NCBI RefSeq assembly: GCF_004664715.2
Contig: NC_051069.1
Coordinates: 14,632,226 to 14,696,225 of the forward strand
Direction of reading: 5' to 3'
Length of the DNA stretch: 64,000 bases
From: Peromyscus leucopus
Lineage: Eukaryota > Chordata > Mammalia > Rodentia > Cricetidae
Shown here piece after piece: positions 55,301 through 64,000 of the stretch. How positions within the stretch are numbered: position 1 is the first letter of the stretch; the number at the start of each line of letters is the position of its first letter. Below the pieces are notes generated by a model that saw nothing but the letters and a program-made list of their open reading frames with translations, did no database searches and was not told the DNA's origin. A program made the position numbers and the translations under genes.

Positions 55301-58300
55301 CCAAGGCAAAGTGGACAACAACGTGCAATGCTAAAGGTGGCAGCTGAGGGCTCTCGCACTTGCTCGTCTCCTATCCCATTGCGAGTTGCTGGGCCTCCTG
55401 AGTGGCCAAGCCAAAGCAGGTGGCTGCGGATGGTGTGGGCGATCTTGAGGTTGCTCCTGGCAGGGCCTAGGCCTAACTTCTAGCTCTCTCGGCTCCCCGC
55501 CCTATTCAGACACCCATCAGTCTTGCCCCAGGCTCCCCTCTCCCCAGTGTGGGTGTGCATACCCTCTCTCGGCCGAGCACGTCTTCTTCTCCTGTTTCTC
55601 TTTCAGAGTGGCCGGGCGGGGTTCTGGTAGGCTCCCTTTTATTCTCTCCACTATCCAAGGCTTTTCCTGACTTCGTGTCCCTATCAGTCCTCCCCAAGAA
55701 GCTACCACACAAAGACACTACCCTGATCTAGTAAACCACAGCTCTTGCCGTTTTCCACCCTGGCCAATCCTCTGCAGCTCCCCAGCCTCTCCGTAGGCCC
55801 AAACCTAATTTCTCCAGGCACGGGCATTGCTCTCGGTCTTGGTTCCTTGAACCTAGTGAGCCCACAGTGAAAGTTTGGACTGGAACAAATGTACAGATTG
55901 GGGAAACACCCAGAGCAGCTACCTGTGACTGGCGAGGATGGGAGTGCTGAGATGGATAAATCTCCATGGGTTGCTCACCTAAATGCTGATACGGTCCGGT
56001 TCTGGGCCCTGCTTCTGCGGTTTGAAAACCCCCGGTGACCATTCCAGACTGCCCGCTCCCGCCCCCGCGTGGCTGCACTCGCCCCGTGTATAAACACACT
56101 CGTCCATCCGACCACTCTTCATCCTCTCTCTCACTTCCTTGTTCACGTTCTTTATGATTCTGGGACCATCTCCCGAATGCCTATTCGGGTTCACCCAACC
56201 CTCGAGTTTGGTGTTTGATAGGCATGCCTACCCAGGATCGCAGTTGTTGAGGTGGTCTAGTTAGTCCTCTTTTAGTCGCGTGTCTTCTTCGACACCTGTG
56301 TGGCTTGGTGCTAGGCAGCTACCTAGGTCTGGCCCTGTGGCAACTTATCGTCTAGGAAGCCTCCTAGATCTGGCCACTTGGTGTATGAGTAGCCACGCTT
56401 TTCTCCTCAAGGACCCAGTGAGCTCCTGACCTGAAGCCAATCTAAGCCACCCATCAGATCAGAAGCCCAGGGAGCTTGTGATGCCCGGCCCCCCAGCTGC
56501 ACACGCACTCTTCTATACGATAGGAAAGTTGTAATGCTAAACTTTATCAATCATCCCCACCACTTCTCTAGAGTGCCTGCGCCCGCAGCCTCTGCACTGC
56601 GCCCAAGCCGAAACGCGACTCTCAGCGCTCCGATCCCACGCTACCCCCCACTAAACACGCCTCGCTAGATCACCCATCCACCTACAGGCAACCTCCCTAA
56701 CCAGCCCCCAACGCGCAGATACAGCGATCTCTCACTCATGCCCCGTCACGCCGTCATCAAACATATCCCCAACACCCGCCAGTCCCTTAGCGCCCTCCTG
56801 TATGCCACTTTCGCCATCAAGTCAGAATGACACAGCCAACCGACCGAGGCGTGCGGCTGGACGAATAGGGACAATAGTAAGCATGGAGATTTCACCGATT
56901 AACCATGTCGACAGGTGGACACGTCAACATGCCAAAGCGCCTGGAAACTCCCTAAGCCCAACCTGGGCTTCATCACAAACTCAACCAACCGGCATCACGC
57001 GCCACACTGCTTCAAAAAGCTCCCTACCGAGCACATTCTAAGACTAACTTGCGAGACGGACTTCACCCAAGTTCCGCTCCTGTAAATGACACATAAGGTT
57101 AATCGCGCCTTCACTCCTAACCCCTTACCTCTTCTCCCTCCCTACTCCTTGCGACAGCAAGGGCCAAGAATGGGACTGAGGGCCTGCCTCCACTTCCACT
57201 ACAGTCTCAGTTCCCAATACTCTTCTCCTGTTGTAGATAACTATCTTTCCCTTGCTTCCTCAGCTTACACGATATCTCGTTATACATTCAGTCCTGTCTC
57301 CTAGGCATGACAAAATGATCTCGTTCTTCGTAAACCTGGGCATACTCGAGAACACTTGGACTCTTGGTATACGGTACAGGACGCAAAAGAAACGGAACAT
57401 AAGTGACACAGGTAGACCAGGATGCACCCCATTTTTTTATGAATCGCAGCCCAGCCACAGGGGCAGTTCTAGGGTCGTCTCCCGAGTGATCTCCACGCGG
57501 ACCCTCCCGAACAGCTGAACGTACCTTCAGGCGAAGTTACGTTCTCGTAGAGACCAGACTCAGTATCCAACCACCCTGTTGGATATCTTAGATACACGCC
57601 AGACACTCCGAACCCAGAATGGCCACCACGTAATAGCCCATGTACCCCATGGACCTCCTTTCTCTCACGCACACCTCAACACCCGGCGCCCACGCTGCCT
57701 CAACCCTAACTTTCCCCTTTTCAGCTGACACAGCACTTGGACACACTGAGAGGCAGACTTTACCTGAAGGTGAATTACTTACATCATGGCTCTCCTTGTC
57801 GCGAATCTCAGCACGCCATTCCACAACATTGTCTTCTCCTGCTCCTCCCTTTTCCTTCCTCCCAGCCTTCGCTCTAATGGCTTCGGCTCAAGCGAATGGG
57901 ACCCAAGCCGATCCGGCTTCCATGAGCGACCTTACTTGAGAAAAGTGCATCCATTGACAGCAGCCCCTTGCTGAGGCCCAGACTTGAAGCAGTAGGAGGG
58001 CCAGCTGCCAAGGTGGCTGTCCCATATTTAATCTGTGACATCTGGATCTTCCACCATGCGGCGTTGGTGGGTTAGATGGCTCATCGTTTATCATGGACGG
58101 CTGACCATCTCCACGGGTCGTCACCGCCGCCCAAGCATATCACACCACGCGTCTGACACTATCCACATTGCCCAGTATAATCACCAACCGCCTTCAGACA
58201 GTTAACCCATCTAACACACGCATATGCTCTCAATCTTGCCGCTAGTGCACAAGTAGAGAGTACAAAGTTATTGTTTTAAGTTTATTAATTATCGACCATA

Positions 58301-59879
58301 CAAGACCACAAACACCAAAAATTTGACCCCCACTAAACCTGTACAGCCCTTTGCCCAAGCCACACGACACTCCCTGAACATCCCTGGAAGGCTTTTTGTT
58401 TATGGCCATAGATAATAAGGTCCATGCTTTTCCACATCTCCTAACAAGCTCTGTTTGAGCCCATCATTTTCACTGGTAACGAGCCCTCGTCCGAATCACA
58501 TGTATGGTTTGCGGACGTACGATCGGCCACTGGAAGCTATGTCAGGCAGCCATATATGCACTTGACCCTAGCATGTGAGCCTATGATGAAATACAATTCA
58601 CACCCAGTCGGCCTTACGGGTGTGCCCTCCCTCTATACAACCGCCTCACCTGCCAAAGGTTAACCTCGGTTGCTATTCCTGGTACGAACCTCAGGAATGG
58701 ACAGTCCTGCCAGAAGTCTCATCATCCTGTGCGGCGGTATTCATATAATTTAAATAAAGCTTCTCCACAATTGGCGCTCAAAACTGTTGGGTAATTATTC
58801 TCATCCCATAGAAATGCGGCACTCATTAACCAACCGATCAACTAAAGATGGCAATGATCAGCGTAAAGTGCGAAGATTAGTTAACGCATCACATGCAATA
58901 GACAAACAAGATGGACCAGTGGAGAGCTCACCACAAACCCTGCCATTACATTCCCTCTTCACTCACGTGAGGACACTGCAGTCCGATGATGATCACCTAC
59001 ACCCTAAAGATTAACCCCTGCTGCTTAAGCTGGCATCCATTTACTAATCTTCTGTCCTCCTTCTGTTCCCCTCTTTACTCTCACTTTCACCTTCCAGTAT
59101 CGCCGCCACTCACCGACTACGACCAGAAACAGGCTGGGCCACCAGAAAGCAGATCTCCAATGAACGCGTCACCATCACACAAGCCTCCTTTCACCTGCCT
59201 TCCTCTCACACCTGAAGGGACAGCCCCTCCACCCATCGACTGACCATCGCCCCTCGCCTGAGGTTCCAAGGGGCTCGGCAGAAGAGAATGTTCTGTACCC
59301 AACGTTCTCATAATTCGCGACAGCAACTAGCCCAATTTACCCTGGCAAGAATTCCTTCCCTGCCCACCAGTTCCTCATGCTACACCTCCTGGTGCACCCC
59401 AGGGTTCCATTTCTCTTCTCCCATGGGGATAATCCGCCTACCATGGGACAGAGCGCATTTGAGAATCTTGAACAGTCCATTACCTTCATGCAGCCTGTAA
59501 ACATGCTTTCAAAGACGTGGACAACACGATAGATTACCAGGGACAACTCAGCAACCACTCCCAGCGATCTGAGTGCCGTCCCTGTTCCCTCCTGGCCCTG
59601 AAGCGCTAACTCCCTTCTTGGGACAGTCACAGCAACTCAAGTCCAGCTACACAACAATAGGTGCTTGTTGTGGCTATCTACGAGACCCCTATTACAGTCC
59701 ATGTCGTATTTACTTCTGACGACCTGCTATATCCTAATCCTTCCTCTCTAATTCCTGGCCTTCGTTCATCTTTACTGTACCGCAGTCTTATCCCCATGAG
59801 ACCGACATTAACTTCCTCCCAGGCGACCGATACACACCATTCAGAGACCCAAGTTACGGAAAGGGCCACCCACTTGCCA

Positions 59880-60100
59880 TGTTTTTTTTAATTTAAATTT
59901 AGTTATTCTTTATGTGTACTGAGTATTTTGCATGCCATACGCTTCATGTGTGTTACCATGCTTGTGTGCAGGCCTGGGCTCACCTAATTGGCAGCGTCAG
60001 AACTTCTCATCCGGCACTCAGATCGCCCCTGGAAGTGGAGTCTACGATCCCTGCCAGGTTCTAGCAGCCTGCCACTGTAAGACTGGCTGCTTGGCATCAA
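59880..60100 (-). repeat. Corrupted copy of a rodent SINE (B3-like, antisense)
   Basis: The order of motifs follows antisense B3: a T/A-rich start, TTTATGTGTACTGAG, TTTTGCATGCCAT, TGTGTGCAGGCC, then CCCCTGGAAGTGGAGT and a worn end. Insertions, deletions and substitutions occur every few bases. Compare the cleaner B3 copies at 36962-37185 and 47805-48002. Confidence 0.55.
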
Positions 60101-63100
60101 CCTCCTGATTGTTCTTCTTCTGGCCGGTATAGCCTCATACCCTATACAGCTAGTTGCATTCCCTAGAGGGCCAATATCTCACACACCAAAGAGCCAAAGC
60201 AATTCACACTACAGCTCGAAGCTGTCGCCCCAGCCGTCAAAAAGCTAGTAACTCAGGCTCTCACCTAGCCCCACGGCCATATGTTTTTGTATTTCTATGC
60301 CTATTACCTACTTTCTGGGCTGAGGTTGCTCTGTTTCGTTTTTTGCTTTTTGTTCCCTGTCCTCAACAGAAGCTTCTACTCTCACCTACTAGAGATTGCT
60401 ATTCTACACTAGACACGAAGAGAAATATCCCCTCACGAGATGTCGTGATACTAGCAGGACTCTCCTCCCTCACCCCAGTTGTCTCAGGCCCCTGAAGGCT
60501 AAGCGCGCCCTGGCTGTCGCTGTCGCCTCAAGTCCAAGTTCCACAATCTTTTTCCATGTCACAACATTCTAAAACAGTAACAAAGACTGAAGAGTCCTTT
60601 GAAGTGGAACCTCATCCAGACACTTACCCAGTTAACCCTTACCACGACCTTAACTCTAGCTTTGCGCGCACTTAAACAGAAAGACCATCTGTACCCCAGA
60701 TCCTTGACTTATCTTGGCTGTACCCACTGAGGGAAAAGGAGCATCCATGAACAAGCGAATCCTAAAAAGCATGCAGCCATCGAGCTTCTCCTCAGTACCT
60801 AATGGCCCATCCAGCTCTCGCTCTCCCACTTCTCCTACGCACAGACTCTACAGGCAAAATCACAACTGCATCAGATTACAGTATAACCTCTCCTCCACTG
60901 CAAGCAGAACTCCACGCAAGTATCGAAAAGAACATGCCACGATCAAAAGGCGCTTACCTCGCACGAAATATCAAATATTCGCGGAACCTTAGATCGTCCT
61001 AGCTTCACCATATCACCACACGCATCCAGAGCAACCCAGTCACCTCAAGGAACGCGCGATCACCCAAATACCTGCTTCTATATTTCTCATACACGCTTAC
61101 TCTGCACGCCCTCCCTCTCAAGGAAGTTCCACCCACAAAGATCTCCTCACCTTCCTCCCCACACAGAACTCACGAAGCCCCCTCCTCACTTGTATAGGCG
61201 GTATTCTTATCATTACGAAGTGCCACGCATAGCAACCTGCACACTCCACTGGATCTCAATTTCTCTCTTCAGCAGTTCTTCTAGAACTTACATCTACCCC
61301 TGTGCTCTCATTTCACACAAACCAAAGCTCTGGCTGGGGACAAGAAGACCACGGAAATTGGTAGCTACAAAAGGAGCCACAGGACCCTGCGAATAATGCC
61401 ATACTTCAATGCTTCGCCTCATATCGGAGCGAGCCTTATTGCCATAGATATCTGTCCTCGCATAAGGCGACCCCCGTAAGTTGATTCCTTCATAGACCAG
61501 AAGATCCCACCTCAGGCCTTGCTTCACGAAATACTCACAAAGCCATCCACCCTGAACCATGTGACTGTCGATGTCGCCTTTATAGCCTGTTCAATTGAGA
61601 AAAGATTTAAGTGGCCTCTCAGGCACGGACAGGAGCTAGATCCACCCTCGTTTTAAAACGTTATAATAGTGGTGTCATATCACAAACATATCCACAGCAC
61701 CTTATAGTGACAGAGGCGCGTCCGCGGAGAGCGGGCTGGTTCCAGTCTGATATTTTGACCTATTCGCTGCAACGCACTCAAGCTACCCAGAGGTAAGAAA
61801 TTAATCTGTTTATACGATGACTGGGACCACCTTACACGTGAATCTTTTGCCTTTCTCTGGAACTTCTTTCCTCCTGATTTAATAGTGCGTGGGCTTAGAT
61901 GGCAATCCCGCCAACGTCCCATCTTACGGGACGTCGCAGCTTTTTCCAGTCAGGGTAACCATTTCTGAATCTGGACCGATCGTATTTTTGACTATATATG
62001 ACAAGTAGCCTACAGGCCCGCTCTCCCCTCCGCCCCTCTCCCCCCCCTAGGTACCATTACAATTCCCTAGCACTTCCTACCCACCTTCAACGGAAGCTAC
62101 CAAGTCATCCCAGAACGCGCTGAGATACTCATCTGGCAGTACCCAAAATTATGGATTTATTTTGACTCTGCGGACTGCCGTCTATCCCCCAACTTCCTGA
62201 GTCATTTAACTGAACTAGGTCATCAAAGATCCCAAACTGAGCTAGCTCAGATCATGTCTATCCTTCTAACTATCCACCTAACACGATATAAAGTGCGATT
62301 TCTCACAGAAGCCCGCAGTTCCATACGACCATCGCCCCCTCTCCTAAAGCACTTTTTGTTTGTTAATTTGTAGTAGAAACACTACGGCCCTGCTACCTTA
62401 GGGTGGGGTTTAGCTAGAAATCTTCCTACCATACCACCGTATCTATCCTTTCAATCTAAGGACCAGAACCTGAGTCTAATAGCATATGTTTCAAAAGATA
62501 AAGTCGTCAGTTGCGATGTGCTTCTGAGCGCTATGGGTTTTAGCGTGTGCAATCAGGGAACTTCGCAGCCCCCCGTGCGTGCATGAGCTCTCCTAGACAT
62601 AGTTGAAGCCTGCCTAAAGCCCACAAGCAACGCTAGTGATGTTGAAAAAAACTGTTGACCGCACGCTCTTATCTTTTAGAAGCGGCTATTCCAATTTAGA
62701 AGCCGTCGTCTCTTTAAGGTTAACCCCGCTAATCTCCGGTTATAGATGTGAGCACAAGTTAAGCAGCTCCGAACAGCACATTTGACATAACTATATCACA
62801 GCAGTCGTAGAACATGCCTCAAGTAAGGGTACCTCAAACAGCCGTCATAACTGCGCACCACCACCTAATGATCCTGACCATACATCTCTCGAACTCCACT
62901 GCAGCCCCGCTTTAGCATGTGGCGGAGGTCATAGACACCCGACGAGCAAAATCTTGTCTCATGAGCCATTCTTCCTCAGACGTCACCAAAGCGGTTACAA
63001 CTAAGCAAAATTCTATGTTCACACTCACTCCCTTCTGCTTATCTACTTGGGGCTCCCATTGGGACACTTTTGGATCTGGCACACTTTCATTGATATGAGA

Positions 63101-63399
63101 CATTTCATCACCCAGTGCCAGGCCCGTGACATAAGTGACTAGGCCCCTGTGATAATTCCAGAGTTACCCTGACTTACTCTCAGTGGTCAACGTGAAACGA
63201 GAACAATGATTGAAGTGCTTCATCCAACCCCTTCTACCCTAGCATATAAGGCCAAATTAAATGTCTTCTAGCATCAAGTTGAACGCGCTTCATTCCATTC
63301 TGACTCGGGGAAAAGCTGAAAGATCTCACATCTTTTGGTTTGAAGTCGACATGTTGTGCCTTTATGGTTTTGCATGTCATCTACCATACCGTCGTTATT

Positions 63400-63650
63400 A
63401 AGAACATGAGGAGTAGATTTTCTTTTAAAATATGTGATTTATTTTTGTCTATTTTCGTGTTTGCACACACCCATGGCCATGTACAGACGCATAAGATGAG
63501 CGCCACGACCGAATTGATGGAAGTCCAGCTTTCCCCCTTCTTCCGGTTGGTTCTCGAAATTGACCTCCAGTAAATAATTTAAGGTTGGCAGCAAGATGCC
63601 CTCCCGAGCCTCCCATCACGTCTGACTCCTCAATTCCGTCTGATACACTC
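63400..63650 (-). repeat. Corrupted copy of a tRNA-derived rodent SINE (antisense)
   Basis: TTTGCACACACCCATGGCCA, then CTTCTTCCGGTTGGTTCTCG, GAAATTGACCTCCAG, and GGTTGGCAGCAAGATGCCCT follow the order of an antisense SINE of the class seen in + orientation at 40165-40292 and 48025-48245. The distribution of errors resembles raw long-read noise. Confidence 0.6.
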
Positions 63651-64000
63651 TGCCCTGAGCCACTCTGATAATACATTTTCCCTAGCTCTAAAGCAGTCGG
63701 AGGAGCTGATATAAACACCGAGCGCAAGAGCTGTCACACCCATATAAACCCTCTGAAGCCCCCTGAGTATACTCGAGATCTACCTAACATATGAAATCTC
63801 GGTACCTACTTCACAGACTAATCATACCAAGTCTTATTCGTAGCTCGGCCTCTCCGGCAGCCAAGACTATCCCTCCATTGTCCCTGCAAACTGGCGGAAT
63901 ACCGTAACTTGGCGCGTAAGTACCAGGAGACATGTTCCTTCCATATTACGTCGCCAATAACCTTACTAGTCAGGCTGATCGGTCCTACTCATGAGGGACC

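Larger units (their letters stand above)
49395..64000. other. Error-laden sequence, probably an uncorrected long-read gap fill
   Basis: From about 49.4 kb CpG is frequent (six or seven in some 60-base rows, for example 52921-53040, against zero or one in most rows before). Clean dinucleotide tracts vanish and no SINE is sharp, but faint rodent repeats remain at 59880-60100 and 63400-63650 with dense small indels and substitutions. Parts (49.4-50.4, 55-57, 60-63 kb) are rich in C and poor in G on the + strand, which would fit a class I retroviral interior. No exon, RNA gene or intact frame is supported; open frames of 140-212 codons here (for example 53247-53885 and 54878-55483) show no recognisable protein. 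Natural ancient decay is the alternative, but decay should lower CpG. Confidence 0.75.

Noticed and set aside
54878..55483. 201-codon open frame
   Set aside because: Pro/Ser/His-rich translation of C-rich corrupted sequence, without any motif or splice context.
49395..64000. Foreign (bacterial or viral) insertion, suggested by the high CpG
   Set aside because: Faint rodent SINEs are present inside, no long conserved frames exist, and error-driven CpG gain explains the composition.

Overview
The window is nuclear DNA from a muroid rodent. It holds B1, B2/B3, B4 and ID SINEs in both orientations, rodent-type L1 3' ends, dense (CA)n, (GA)n and (GAAA)n microsatellites, and older mammalian fossils (MIR, L1M, Tigger-type DNA transposons). 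One gene is recognisable: Tbc1d21 (TBC1 domain family member 21, a testis-enriched Rab/Rap GAP-like protein), on the + strand from about 34.5 to 46.2 kb. I could not choose between mouse, rat, vole, deer mouse and hamster.

Layout. 1-34.5 kb is intergenic. It holds repeats separated by unique sequence and no exon that I recognise. At 20.7-23.6 kb there is one old L1 copy broken up by younger insertions. 34.5-46.2 kb is Tbc1d21. Eleven coding exons join in phase, with GT and AG at every intron, into 1011 bases (336 codons plus stop), the same length as the human protein as I recall it. The arginine-finger motif IxxDxxR is intact, but the glutamine of the YxQ finger is read as arginine (residue 163). 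Intron 1 carries an antisense B1 ten bases after the donor, a perfect match to the CTCF core, and a 12-copy 50-bp minisatellite. A second CTCF-like motif lies in the 112-bp intron 2. 46.2-48.8 kb is 3' flank with SINEs. 48.84-49.4 kb is an LTR in + orientation, with a TATA box and AATAAA.

From about 49.4 kb to the end of the window the sequence changes character. CpG becomes common, clean microsatellites disappear, no sharp SINE can be recognised and no gene can be read. Two stretches (59.88-60.1 and 63.4-63.65 kb) are still identifiable as rodent SINE sequence, but with substitutions and small indels every few bases. Natural decay removes CpG and random error creates it, so the likeliest explanation is uncorrected long-read sequence used to fill an assembly gap that opens inside an endogenous retrovirus. 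Annotation past 49.4 kb should not be trusted. By known mammalian synteny Loxl1 should follow Tbc1d21 and Insyn1 should lie upstream; neither was seen.

I found no new biological system. The most useful results are the complete Tbc1d21 model with its altered glutamine finger, the CTCF-like pair and minisatellite in its 5' introns, and the probable assembly artefact over the last 14.6 kb.
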